Shown here in pieces: positions 1 to 8,281 of a DNA stretch of 64,000 nucleotides. Origin of the DNA: Tardiphaga sp051811025 (lineage in GTDB: Bacteria > Pseudomonadota > Alphaproteobacteria > Rhizobiales > Xanthobacteraceae); NCBI RefSeq assembly GCF_051811025.1, contig NZ_JBPWQE010000001.1, positions 2,604,001-2,668,000 on the forward strand, given 5' to 3'. Under the pieces are notes generated by a model. The model saw only the letters and a list, made by a program, of their open reading frames with translations, did not search any database and had not been told where the DNA came from. A program made the position numbers and the translations under genes. The stretch's first letter is position 1. Each line of letters starts with the position of its first letter.

Positions 1-436
1 CTCGACCGGGGCGGCGCTGCGTCTCATTCCGGACGGCGACGTCGCCGGCGTCATCCACACCACCGATCCCGCCAAATCCGGCATCGACATCTATCTCGGC
101 ATTGGCGGAGCACCGGAAGGCGTGCTGGCAGCTGCAGCACTGCGCTGCATCGGTGGCCAGATGCAGACTCGCCTGATCCTCGATACCGACGAGAAGCGCG
201 AGCGTGCGGCGAAGATGGGCGTCACCGATCCGAAGATGATCTATGGCATCGAGGACATGGCGAAGGGCGACTGCCTGTTTGCCGCCACCGGCGTCACCGA
301 CGGCGCATTGCTGTCGGGCGTCAAGTTCCGCGGCGACGTCATCGAGACCGAGACCATCGTGATGCGTTCGGTCACAGGCACCGTGCGCATCATCAAGGGC
401 GAGCATCGCCAGCTCGAAAAATTCCACCTGGATTGA
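1..436 (+). CDS. glpX: Fructose-1,6-bisphosphatase class II, C-terminal part (5' end outside window)
   Basis: The reading frame is open from the first bases of the window and ends with TGA at 434-436, so about 144 C-terminal residues are present. The order of segments (an STGAALRLIPDGDV stretch, then IYLGIGGAPEGVLAAAALRC, a GQMQTRL block and a late GDCLFAATGVTDG block) is that of GlpX. GlpX hydrolyses fructose-1,6-bisphosphate (and in some bacteria sedoheptulose bisphosphate) in gluconeogenesis or the Calvin cycle. In this bacterial group glpX commonly lies between the homoserine dehydrogenase gene and recJ; the recJ side of that arrangement is seen here. The family call is firm; the N-terminus cannot be judged. 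Confidence 0.93.
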   Translation, partial: STGAALRLIPDGDVAGVIHTTDPAKSGIDIYLGIGGAPEGVLAAAALRCIGGQMQTRLILDTDEKRERAAKMGVTDPKMIYGIEDMAKGDCLFAATGVTDGALLSGVKFRGDVIETETIVMRSVTGTVRIIKGEHRQLEKFHLD

Positions 437-446
437 GTTCGGTCAC

Positions 447-899
447 ATGGCGAAGGCGAATGTTGAGATCCGCCCGGTTGGCCCCGACGAACGGGCCGCC
501 TGGGAGCCGCTGTGGCAGGGCTATCTGACCTTTTACAAGGCGACGCTGCCACAGGTCGCGACGGACACGGCGTGGAAGCGTTTCCATGACGCAAACGAGC
601 AGATGTTCCTGCTCGGCGCCTATGTGGATGGCAAGCTCACCGGCATCGTGCAGTTCCTGTATCACCGCTCATCCTGGACGCCGGGCAACTACTGCTATCT
701 GCAGGATCTGTTCGTCGACAACGGCGCGCGGGGACTTGGCGTCGGTCGCGCTTTGATCGAAGCTGTCTACGCAAAGGCCAAGGCGGACGGCTGCAGCCGT
801 GTGCACTGGCTGACGCAGAACGAGAATGTGCAGGCCAGAATTCTCTACGATCAGGTCGCGGACAATTCCGGATTTATGCAATACCGGAAGATACTCTAA
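447..899 (+). CDS. GNAT family N-acetyltransferase
   Basis: A 150-residue protein with one GNAT fold. The acetyl-CoA pyrophosphate-binding loop is seen as RGLGVG at residues 95-100, after the usual beta-4 strand (YLQDLFVD) and before an alpha-3 helix. The C-terminal part (HWLTQNENVQARILYDQVA) is the usual motif B region. It starts 10 bases after the glpX stop, so it is probably cotranscribed with glpX. The substrate (amine, antibiotic or protein N-terminus) cannot be told from the sequence. A perfect 11-bp hairpin follows the gene. Confidence 0.85.
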   Translation: MAKANVEIRPVGPDERAAWEPLWQGYLTFYKATLPQVATDTAWKRFHDANEQMFLLGAYVDGKLTGIVQFLYHRSSWTPGNYCYLQDLFVDNGARGLGVGRALIEAVYAKAKADGCSRVHWLTQNENVQARILYDQVADNSGFMQYRKIL

Positions 900-907
900 C
901 TAAAGGC

Positions 908-937
908 AATCCGAGCGCGCCAACATGCGCTCGGATT
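908..937 (+). terminator. Hairpin after the GNAT gene
   Basis: AATCCGAGCGC at 908-918 pairs perfectly with GCGCTCGGATT at 927-937 around an 8-base loop. It sits 9 bases after the acetyltransferase stop and 42 bases before the next start. There is no T-run, so it may act as an RNA-stabilising hairpin or a weak terminator. Confidence 0.5.
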
Positions 938-978
938 AATCGAACTAAAAACCAAGAAAACAAAATGGGGATGAGACC

Positions 979-1698
979 ATGAGCGAGACCGATAACGTCA
1001 AGGCTCTGGTGTTCGACGTGTTCGGCACCGTGGTTGACTGGCGTTCCAGCCTGATTGCTGACTGTACCGCGTTCGGCAAAGCGCGCGGCATGACCGCGGA
1101 CTGGACTGCGCTCGTCGACGCCTGGCGGCAGGCCTACATGCCGTCGATGGACGTGGTGCGTCATCATCCCGAGCGCGGTTTCGTCAAGCTCGATACGCTG
1201 CATCGGCAGTCGCTCGATGTGCTGGTCGCCAAATTCGGCATCAACGGGCTCTCGGACAACGATCTGCATTACATGACACTGGGCTGGCACCGGCTGCATC
1301 CGTGGGTGGACTCGGTCAGCGGTCTGACGCGCCTGAAGACCAAATACGTCATCAGCCCGTTGTCGAACGGCAATGTAGCGCTGCTGACCAACATGGCGAA
1401 ATTCGCTGGCCTGCCATGGGACCTGATCATGAGCGCGGAACTGTTCGAACACTACAAGCCCGATCCGCAGGCCTATCTCGGCGCGGCCGCACTGCTCAAT
1501 CTGAAGCCTGCCGAAGTCATGATGGTTGCGGCGCATAACAACGATCTCGACGCTGCGCAGAAGCTCGGTCTCAAGACCGCCTTCGTGCCGCGCGTCACTG
1601 AATATGGTCCGCACCAGAACCGCGATTTCAAGGCCGATGGCGCGTGGGACGTGGTAGCGGATGATTTCAATGATCTGGCGAAGCGGATGGGCTGCTGA
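979..1698 (+). CDS. Haloacid dehalogenase type II (HAD superfamily)
   Basis: A 239-residue HAD enzyme. Motif I is VFDVFGT, with the nucleophilic aspartate at residue 13; motif II is the SNGN stretch at 129-132. It is followed by a conserved Lys in EHYKPDP and the late acidic motif HNNDLDAA. This arrangement and length match (S)-2-haloacid dehalogenases, which replace a halogen on C2 of short acids with hydroxyl from water. Many genomic members act on other small phosphates or halides, so the physiological substrate is uncertain. GGGGATGAGACC supplies a ribosome site before the ATG. It has its own leader after the 908-937 hairpin, so it is probably separately expressed from glpX. Confidence 0.85.
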   Translation: MSETDNVKALVFDVFGTVVDWRSSLIADCTAFGKARGMTADWTALVDAWRQAYMPSMDVVRHHPERGFVKLDTLHRQSLDVLVAKFGINGLSDNDLHYMTLGWHRLHPWVDSVSGLTRLKTKYVISPLSNGNVALLTNMAKFAGLPWDLIMSAELFEHYKPDPQAYLGAAALLNLKPAEVMMVAAHNNDLDAAQKLGLKTAFVPRVTEYGPHQNRDFKADGAWDVVADDFNDLAKRMGC

Positions 1699-1745
1699 CG
1701 GCCTGAGATTTGCCGAAAGCGGCTGCGCGGCCTATTGCTGATCCC

Positions 1746-3584
1746 ATGACGCCACCGACCATCATTCCCGTCGAATCCCAGCAGGCCTTTCTCGGCGTCA
1801 CCGAATCCGCCACCGGGCGGATCTGGCGCGACCGGGTGGACCAGCGCGGCGCGGCGCGGGCGCTGGCCATGGTGCAGCGTTATCAATTGCCGGAGATGCT
1901 GGCGCGGCTGCTGGCCGGGCGCGGCGTCGAGCTCGATGCGGTCGAGGACTTTCTCGATCCCACCATCCGCAAGCTGATGCCGGACCCGTTCACCATCACG
2001 CAGATGGAAGCGGCGGCAAAGCGCATCGCGGATGCCGCGCAGCGCCGGGAGAAGGTGGCGATCTTCGGCGACTACGACGTCGATGGCGCGACGTCGTCGG
2101 CGCTGCTGGCCTGGCATCTGCGCCATTGCGGGCTCGATCCGCAGATCCACATTCCCGATCGCATCTTCGAAGGCTATGGCCCCAATGTGGATGCCATCAA
2201 AACGCTGGCCGGCAAGGGCGCCACGCTGCTGGTGACTGTCGATTGCGGCACGACGAGCTTCGAACCTCTGGCCGAGGCCAAGAAGCTCGGCATGTCCGTG
2301 GTCGTCATCGATCACCATCAGACCGGCGAGGAATTGCCTGACGTCGATGCCGTGGTGAATCCGAACCGGCTCGACGATATTTCCGGTCTCGGTCATCTCG
2401 CCGCCGTGGGCCTCGTGCTGATCACGCTGGTCGCCGTCAATCGCGAATTGCGCAAGCGCGGCTTCTGGACCGCGGAGATGCCGGAGCCGGATCTGCTCGG
2501 CATGTTGCATCATGTGGCGCTGGGCACTGTGGCCGACGTCGCGCCGCTGATCGGCCTGAACCGCGCCTTTGTCGCCAAGGGTCTCATCGCATTGCGTCGC
2601 CGCGATCATGTCGGGCATACCGCATTGATGGATGTGGCGCGTTTGAACGGTCCGCCGGAAGCGTGGCATCTCGGTTTTATGTTGGGACCGCGCATCAATG
2701 CCGGCGGCCGCATTGGTCGCGCAGACTTGGGCGTGCGGCTGCTGCTAGAAGGCGATATCTCCGAGGCCGCGAAGATCGCTGCCGAACTCGATCGGCTGAA
2801 CATCGAGCGCCGTGTGATCGAGCAGGCCGCTGAAGCGCAGGCCGAAGCGGAGGCGCTGGCGTCATTGGGGCTTGAGGACAAAGGCTCCGTGATCGTTACG
2901 GCCAGTGAAGGCTGGCATCCCGGCGTCGTCGGTCTCGTCGCCTCGCGCCTGAAGGAAAAATTCTCGCGGCCCGCTTTTGCCATCGCGCTGGAGCCCGGCG
3001 GTATCGGCACGGGGTCTGGCCGTTCGATCTCCGGCGTCGATCTCGGCAAGGCCGTGCGACAGGCGGTCACTGACGGGTTGTTGATGAAAGGCGGCGGCCA
3101 CGCCATGGCCGCGGGCATCACGCTACGCAAGGAGCGGCTCGGCGAATTCCGCGCCTATATCGAAAGCGCGCTGGCTGCGGATGTCGGCAAGTCCCGCAAC
3201 GAGAAAGAACTGTTCATCGACGGCGCCGTCACCGCGCGCGGTGTGACGACGGATCTGGTGAATACGCTCAATCGTGCAGGACCATTTGGTGCGGCCAATC
3301 CCGAGCCGGTGATCGCGCTGCCGGCGCATCAGCTCGCTTATGTCGACGAAGTCGGTCAGGCGCATCTGCGGCTACGCTTCAAGGCGAGCGATGGCGCGAT
3401 GGTCAACGGCATCGCGTTTCGTTCGGTCGGACAGAAGCTCGGCAATGCATTGCAGGAACTGCGCGGTCAGCCGGTGCATGTGGCGGGATCACTCACCGTG
3501 GATCGCTGGCAGGGTGCCGAACGCGTGCAGATGCGCGTGATCGATGTGGCGGCGCCGGATCCCGGGCCGAAGATGATCAGGTAG
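1746..3584 (+). CDS. recJ: Single-stranded-DNA-specific 5'-3' exonuclease RecJ
   Basis: RecJ degrades single-stranded DNA 5' to 3' in RecF-pathway recombination and mismatch and base excision repair. The DHH phosphoesterase core is visible: FGDYDVDG around residue 110 and the name-giving DHH at 189-191 in VVIDHHQTG. The DHHA1 nucleic-acid domain follows, with GGGHAMAAG, and then the C-terminal OB-like domain. I prefer the ATG at 1746 (612 residues); an in-frame TTG at 1710 would add 12 unconserved residues. It begins 48 bases after the dehalogenase gene. The protein has the usual length for the family and nothing is missing. Confidence 0.96.
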   Translation: MTPPTIIPVESQQAFLGVTESATGRIWRDRVDQRGAARALAMVQRYQLPEMLARLLAGRGVELDAVEDFLDPTIRKLMPDPFTITQMEAAAKRIADAAQRREKVAIFGDYDVDGATSSALLAWHLRHCGLDPQIHIPDRIFEGYGPNVDAIKTLAGKGATLLVTVDCGTTSFEPLAEAKKLGMSVVVIDHHQTGEELPDVDAVVNPNRLDDISGLGHLAAVGLVLITLVAVNRELRKRGFWTAEMPEPDLLGMLHHVALGTVADVAPLIGLNRAFVAKGLIALRRRDHVGHTALMDVARLNGPPEAWHLGFMLGPRINAGGRIGRADLGVRLLLEGDISEAAKIAAELDRLNIERRVIEQAAEAQAEAEALASLGLEDKGSVIVTASEGWHPGVVGLVASRLKEKFSRPAFAIALEPGGIGTGSGRSISGVDLGKAVRQAVTDGLLMKGGGHAMAAGITLRKERLGEFRAYIESALAADVGKSRNEKELFIDGAVTARGVTTDLVNTLNRAGPFGAANPEPVIALPAHQLAYVDEVGQAHLRLRFKASDGAMVNGIAFRSVGQKLGNALQELRGQPVHVAGSLTVDRWQGAERVQMRVIDVAAPDPGPKMIR

Positions 3585-3628
3585 TCTCACCGCTTTCAAC
3601 CTGTCGTCACCCGGCTTGACCGGCGCAC

Positions 3629-4378
3629 TCATCCATTTGTGTCTTGTCGGCGCAGCAGTCTGGTCGAATATCGATACCGGTCCGCTGGATGAATGCTGAG
3701 CGAGACTTCCGCCAGCTCGCTTGACGCGAACAGATATTGCCGCCGGATCGACAGCGCATGCGCGCCGGTTTCTGCCTTCAGAGGCTCCGCCATCGTCTTC
3801 GAAACGCCCACAGCAGATATGTCCTGACGGATCTCGACGAACCGTCGTCCCGAGATCTTTTCGACGAGCGTGCCAAAGATTTCGTGATGCCCGCTCATCT
3901 TCGCGCGCACCTCGTCGGCAAAGGCGCCGTCGATATAGACATCGGTCCAGCAGATCGGTGGCTGTGTGACGTCGCCCGGAATCGTGCGCAGACTTGAGAT
4001 GCACAACCAGCGCCGGCCGGGCTGGCATCCAAGCTGGCTGGCCAACTCGCTGTCCGCGACAATGTCGGCGACGCGCTGCACGTGGCGCTCTGTCTCGGTG
4101 CCGAACTGCTGCACCGCCTCGATCGTATTGAGTGCCTGCGTAAAGCCATCGCCACCCTTGGCCGGAGAGGCCGCTTCGACGCGGGTTCCGGCATTGCGTT
4201 TGCGGCTCACTAGACCAGACGCCTGCAGCTCCTGCATCGCCGCGCGCACGGTTGATCGGCTCACGGCGAACTGGTCCGCCAGCTCGAATTCTGTCGGCAG
4301 TACGGACCCGACGGGATGCCGGCCGTCTGCAATGGCCTCGGTAAGTGCTCGGGCCACGAACGCGTAACGCTTTTCCAC
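3629..4378 (-). CDS. GntR/HutC family transcriptional regulator
   Basis: A 249-residue repressor-type protein. The winged helix-turn-helix spans about residues 5-70, with the GntR signature GSVLPTEFELADQF followed by SRSTVRAAMQEL. A UTRA (HutC-type) ligand-binding domain follows at about 90-245. The GTG at 4378 has a GAGGG ribosome site six bases upstream; an upstream ATG at 4444 would add 22 residues lacking family similarity. It is divergent from the lyase-TctC-fumarase operon across a 135-base gap carrying two GntR-type operators, so it most likely controls that operon and itself. The effector is probably the operon's substrate or an intermediate of it; the sequence does not say which. Confidence 0.9.
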   Translation of the reverse strand: MEKRYAFVARALTEAIADGRHPVGSVLPTEFELADQFAVSRSTVRAAMQELQASGLVSRKRNAGTRVEAASPAKGGDGFTQALNTIEAVQQFGTETERHVQRVADIVADSELASQLGCQPGRRWLCISSLRTIPGDVTQPPICWTDVYIDGAFADEVRAKMSGHHEIFGTLVEKISGRRFVEIRQDISAVGVSKTMAEPLKAETGAHALSIRRQYLFASSELAEVSLSIHPADRYRYSTRLLRRQDTNG

Positions 4379-4466
4379 CGTCGTCCCTCGACTCCTAAGC
4401 CCCTGATCGCAAGATGGAAACCTGATTGGCGACCATCTCGTCAAGGAAGGAGATTGACACGTAGTT

Positions 4467-4480
4467 TATGTTCGGACAAT
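4467..4480. promoter_or_regulatory. GntR-type operator 1
   Basis: TATGTTCGGACAAT contains the GntR family core GT-N4-AC. It overlaps the likely -10 region of the lyase promoter (TTGACA at 4454-4459 with a 17-base spacing to CAATTT), a typical repressor position. Its centre lies 18 bp from that of operator 2. Confidence 0.6.
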
Positions 4481-4484
4481 TTAA

Positions 4485-4498
4485 TATGTACGAACATA
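4485..4498. promoter_or_regulatory. GntR-type operator 2
   Basis: TATGTACGAACATA is a 14-bp palindrome with 12 matching positions and the GT-N4-AC core of GntR/HutC operators. It lies just upstream of the ribosome site of the lyase gene. The outer halves of operators 1 and 2 also form a perfect 9-bp inverted repeat (TTATGTTCG at 4466-4474 and CGAACATAA at 4491-4499), which could allow cooperative binding of two dimers. Confidence 0.65.
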
Positions 4499-4513
4499 AT
4501 AAGAGGAAGCGTT

Positions 4514-5863
4514 ATGGGCAGCACGGTTTTCGATTCGGTCCTGTTTCGGGACATGTTCGGCACCGCGGAAATGCGGGCGGTCTTCGCCGACGAAGCCCTG
4601 GTCGGCCGCTACATCGAGGCCGAAGTCGCGCTGGCCCGTGCGCAGGCTCGCATGGGCGTTGTCCCGAAGGATGCCGCCCAGGCCATCGAGGCCGCCGCCA
4701 AATCGATCCGGATCGATTTCGACAAGCTCCGCGCTGAGACCGAAATCGTCGGCTACCCGATCCTGCCACTTGTTCATCAGCTATCCGAGGCCGCCGGAGA
4801 GGCGGGCCGCTATGTCCATTGGGGTGCGACCACTCAGGACATCATGGACACCGCCAACGTCCTGCAGATCCGCGCGGCCCTGCAGATCGTTGCACGCGAT
4901 CTACGCGAGGTCCGCGACATCCTGGTCGCGATGGCGCGCAAATATCGCGACACGCCGATGGCCGGGCGCACCCATCTGCAGCAGGCGCTGCCGGTCACCT
5001 TCGGCTACAAGGCCGCCGTCTGGCTCTCTTCCATCGATCGTCACATCGAACGCGTCGATCAGGCACTGCCACGCATCCTGCTCGGCGAGTTCTCCGGCGC
5101 CGCGGGGACGCTCGCGTCGGTGGGCGAGGGCGGGTTGGAGATGCAAAGACTGTTCTGCGAGGAGCTCGGCCTGCATCAGCCCTCGATCACCTGGCATGTC
5201 GCCCGCGACGGCATCGCCGAAGCGGTCACGCTGCTCGGTCTGATCACCGGTACGCTCGGCAAGATCGCCACCGACGTGATGCTGTTGTCATCGTCGGAAT
5301 TCGGCGAAGTGTCGGAGCCTTTCGTGCCCGGTCGCGGCGCCTCATCGACGATGCCGCAAAAGCGTAACGCGATTTCCAGCGAACTGATGCTCGCCGCTGC
5401 CAAGGCGGTGCGCCAGCACGTCGCGACCATGCTCGACGGCATGATCCATGACCTGGAACGTGCAACGGGGCCGTGGCACCTCGAATGGGTGTCGTTGCCG
5501 GAGAGCTTCCTGCTCACCGCCTCGTCGCTGGCAAATGCCAAATTCATGCTGGCCGGACTCGTGGTTCACGAGAAGCGCATGCTGGAGAATCTGGATCTGA
5601 CACGCGGTCTCATCGTCGCCGAAGCGGTGATGATGGCAGCGGCGCCGAAACTCGGCCGCCAGCATGCGCATGATGTGGTCTACGACGCCTGCCGCAAGGC
5701 GATCGAAGGCGGCGGACAGCTCGCCGACATTCTCGCCGAAGTGCCGGAAATCACCGAAGCGCTTGGCGGCAAGGACGCCATCCGTCGCCACTGCGATCCG
5801 GCCAACTATCTCGGCCTGTGCGGTCCGATGGTGGATCGCGTGCTGAGCATGAGCAAACGCTGA
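4514..5863 (+). CDS. Fumarase/aspartase superfamily lyase (PcaB / adenylosuccinate-lyase-like)
   Basis: A 449-residue enzyme of the superfamily that adds or removes a group across the double bond of fumarate-like products. The superfamily signature loop SSTMPQKRN lies at residues 277-285, and GRTHLQQALP gives the catalytic TH region. The length and overall pattern resemble 3-carboxy-cis,cis-muconate cycloisomerase (PcaB) most closely, but no other protocatechuate genes are near. AGAGGAAGC precedes the ATG. It heads an operon with a TctC-type binding protein and fumarase, which suggests cleavage of an imported polycarboxylate or N-substituted aspartate with release of fumarate. The exact substrate is unknown; labelling it pcaB from similarity alone would be risky. 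Confidence 0.85.
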   Translation: MGSTVFDSVLFRDMFGTAEMRAVFADEALVGRYIEAEVALARAQARMGVVPKDAAQAIEAAAKSIRIDFDKLRAETEIVGYPILPLVHQLSEAAGEAGRYVHWGATTQDIMDTANVLQIRAALQIVARDLREVRDILVAMARKYRDTPMAGRTHLQQALPVTFGYKAAVWLSSIDRHIERVDQALPRILLGEFSGAAGTLASVGEGGLEMQRLFCEELGLHQPSITWHVARDGIAEAVTLLGLITGTLGKIATDVMLLSSSEFGEVSEPFVPGRGASSTMPQKRNAISSELMLAAAKAVRQHVATMLDGMIHDLERATGPWHLEWVSLPESFLLTASSLANAKFMLAGLVVHEKRMLENLDLTRGLIVAEAVMMAAAPKLGRQHAHDVVYDACRKAIEGGGQLADILAEVPEITEALGGKDAIRRHCDPANYLGLCGPMVDRVLSMSKR

Positions 5864-5893
5864 AACAACAAACACAACAGGGGAGGAATTTCG

Positions 5894-6874
5894 ATGACGA
5901 AGAACATTTTGACGACCGCATTCGTGCTCGCCGGTGCGCTCCTTGCCGTTCCGGCCTCGGCCCAGGACTTTCCGACACGCACCATCACCATGAACATGCC
6001 GTATTCGGCAGGCGGTCCCGGCGACACGATCGCGCGGCTGCTGGCGCAGGGCATGAGCGGCCCGCTGAAGCAGCAGGTCATCGTCGAGAACACGACCGGC
6101 GCCGGCGGCTCGATCGGCAGCGCCAAGGTCGCGGCCTCGTCGCCGGACGGCTACAATCTGCTGCTGATCCATATCAGCCACGCGACCAATCCGGCGCTGT
6201 ATCCAAAACTCAAATACGATCCGATCAAGGACTATGAGCCGATCGGTCTCGCTGTCGATCTGCCGTCGGTGTTCGTGGCACGCAAGGATCTCCCGGCAGC
6301 CAATCTCGCCGAGCTGATCGCCTGGATGAAGACGAATAAGGAGAAAGTGAATTACGCGCATGCCGGCATCGGATCGGCTTCGCATCTGTGCGGGCTCCTG
6401 CTCAATGCGGCGACCGGCACGCAGCCGACCCAGATCGCCTATCGCGGCGCGGGCCCGGCGATGAATGACATGATGAGCGGGCAGGTCGACGTGATGTGCG
6501 ATCAGATCGTCAACGTTGTCGGCAATGTCGATGGCGGCACGATCAAGGGCTACGCCGTCACCAGCACCGAGCGGGCCCCGGCGCTGCCGAAGCTCCCCAC
6601 CACCGCCGAGGGCGGATTGCCGGGCTTCACCTACACCGTCTGGTACGGCCTGTTCGCACCCAAGGGCACGCCCAAGCCGATCATCGACAAACTTGTTGCC
6701 GCACTGAACGTGGCGCTGAAGGACGAGACCGTGAAGAGCCGGCTTGCCGGGCTCGGCGTGCAGCCGGTGGCGCCGGAGAGGGCGACGCCCGAAGCGCTGG
6801 CCGCGCATCTAAAATCGGAGATCGACAAATGGACGCCGATCATCAAGGCGGCGGGCGTTGTCGGCGCGCAGTGA
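5894..6874 (+). CDS. Tripartite tricarboxylate transporter (Bug/TctC) substrate-binding protein
   Basis: A 326-residue periplasmic protein with a Sec signal peptide (cleavage likely after PASA, near residue 23). The Bug-family segments MPYSAGGPGDTIARLLA, ENTTGAGGSIG and the later GLPGFTYTVWYGLFAPKGTP are plain. Bug proteins bind carboxylates, amino acids or aromatic acids for TctAB uptake or for sensing. No tctA or tctB lies in the window, so this is an orphan receptor here. It has a strong GGGGAGGAA ribosome site 30 bases after the lyase and precedes fumC by 9 bases, so the three are clearly one operon. The ligand is probably the lyase's substrate. Confidence 0.93.
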   Translation: MTKNILTTAFVLAGALLAVPASAQDFPTRTITMNMPYSAGGPGDTIARLLAQGMSGPLKQQVIVENTTGAGGSIGSAKVAASSPDGYNLLLIHISHATNPALYPKLKYDPIKDYEPIGLAVDLPSVFVARKDLPAANLAELIAWMKTNKEKVNYAHAGIGSASHLCGLLLNAATGTQPTQIAYRGAGPAMNDMMSGQVDVMCDQIVNVVGNVDGGTIKGYAVTSTERAPALPKLPTTAEGGLPGFTYTVWYGLFAPKGTPKPIIDKLVAALNVALKDETVKSRLAGLGVQPVAPERATPEALAAHLKSEIDKWTPIIKAAGVVGAQ

Positions 6875-6883
6875 GCGAGAAGC

Positions 6884-8272
6884 GTGAGTGACGTTCGCAT
6901 CGAACACGACTCCTTCGGCACCATCGCGGTGCCGAAGGATCGCTATTGGGGCGCGCAGACCCAACGCGCACTTGAGGTCTTCCAGGTCAGCGATGAGCGT
7001 TTCCCGGTCGCGCTGATCCGTGCATTCGCTCTGCAGAAGATCGCGGCGGTGCGCGCCAATCTGCAACTCGGGACGATCGCGCCGGAGATCGCGGCGCCGA
7101 TCGAAACAGCGGCACTCGAACTTCAGCAAGGCCGGTTCGACGATCATTTTCCGTTGCCGATCTGGCAGACCGGCTCCGGCACCCAGACCAACATGAACGC
7201 CAACGAGGTGATCGCGAACCGCGCCAATGAATTGCTGGGCCAGCCGCTCGGGACCAAATCGCCGGTTCATCCCAACGATCACGTCAATTGTTCGCAGTCA
7301 TCGAATGACAGCTTTCCGACCGTGATGCATGTGGCAACGGCGCTGGAATTGCGCAGGCGTTTGCTCCCGGCCTTACAGACGCTGCGCGATGATCTCCGCG
7401 CCAAGGCGGACGCGTTCTCCGACGTCGTGAAGATCGGCCGCACGCATCTAATGGATGCGGTGCCGATGACCATGGGGCAGGCATTCGATGCCTTCGCGCG
7501 CCAGACCGATCATGCGATCGATCGCATCGAAGCCGTGTTCCCGCGCCTGCTGATGCTACCGCAGGGCGGCACAGCCGTCGGCTCGGGGCTCAATGCGCCA
7601 AAGGGATTCGACAGCGCCTTTTGCGAGCACCTGAACGCATTGACCGGCGTTGCGTTCGTCCCGAACCCGAGCAAGTTCGAAGGCATGGGCGCACATGACG
7701 CGCTTGTCGAAGTGTCCGGCGCGCTCAATGGCCTTGCCGTCACGCTGCTGAAGATTGCGAACGACGTGCGCTTCCTCGGCTCGGGTCCGCGCTGCGGACT
7801 CGGTGAGCTCGTCATCCCGCATGACGGGCTGACGTCGTCGATCATGCCCGGCAAACGCAATCCCACCATCGCCGAAATGCTTGCGCAAGCCTGTTTTCAG
7901 GTGACGGGCAACAACGCTGTCGTCACCGCAGCCAGTGCGTCCGGCAATTTCGAGCTCAACGTTGCCAAGCCAGTCATCATCTACAACGTCTTGCAGTCCA
8001 TCCGCATCCTCGCCGATGGCATTGATGTCTTTACGTCCCGATTGATCCGCGATCTCGACGTCGATCGGCGACAGCTCGCTGCGAATGTCGCCAACGCGCC
8101 GCTGCTCGCGACAGCTCTCAATCCGGTGATCGGTTACGACAAGGTCGCGCTCATCACGGCGAAGGCGCTGGACGATTCCATCACACCGCGCGAAGCAGCG
8201 ATCGCGCTGGGACTGCTCTCGGGTGAAGACTATGATCGTTATGTCGATCCGCAGCGGATGGCGGGGATTTGA
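6884..8272 (+). CDS. fumC: Class II fumarate hydratase
   Basis: A 462-residue iron-independent fumarase that interconverts fumarate and malate in the citric acid cycle. It contains TGSGTQTNMNANEV, a CSQSSNDSFPT block, GRTHLMDAVPMTMGQ and the signature SSIMPGKRN at residues 318-326. The start is GTG nine bases after the binding-protein stop. Being third in the GntR-controlled operon, it may act as a dedicated enzyme that drains fumarate made by the first-gene lyase, in addition to any housekeeping fumarase elsewhere. An aspartate ammonia-lyase is an alternative in this superfamily, but the pattern is that of fumarase. Confidence 0.92.
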   Translation: MSDVRIEHDSFGTIAVPKDRYWGAQTQRALEVFQVSDERFPVALIRAFALQKIAAVRANLQLGTIAPEIAAPIETAALELQQGRFDDHFPLPIWQTGSGTQTNMNANEVIANRANELLGQPLGTKSPVHPNDHVNCSQSSNDSFPTVMHVATALELRRRLLPALQTLRDDLRAKADAFSDVVKIGRTHLMDAVPMTMGQAFDAFARQTDHAIDRIEAVFPRLLMLPQGGTAVGSGLNAPKGFDSAFCEHLNALTGVAFVPNPSKFEGMGAHDALVEVSGALNGLAVTLLKIANDVRFLGSGPRCGLGELVIPHDGLTSSIMPGKRNPTIAEMLAQACFQVTGNNAVVTAASASGNFELNVAKPVIIYNVLQSIRILADGIDVFTSRLIRDLDVDRRQLAANVANAPLLATALNPVIGYDKVALITAKALDDSITPREAAIALGLLSGEDYDRYVDPQRMAGI

Positions 8273-8281
8273 CGGAACGGC

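Noticed and set aside
3601..3640. Possible partial repeat (GTCGTCACCCGGCTTGACCGG)
   Set aside because: Only one arm is visible and no second copy of the same sequence was found in the window.
5342..6808. Minus-strand 488-codon frame
   Set aside because: Antisense to the lyase and TctC genes; composition typical of a GC shadow.
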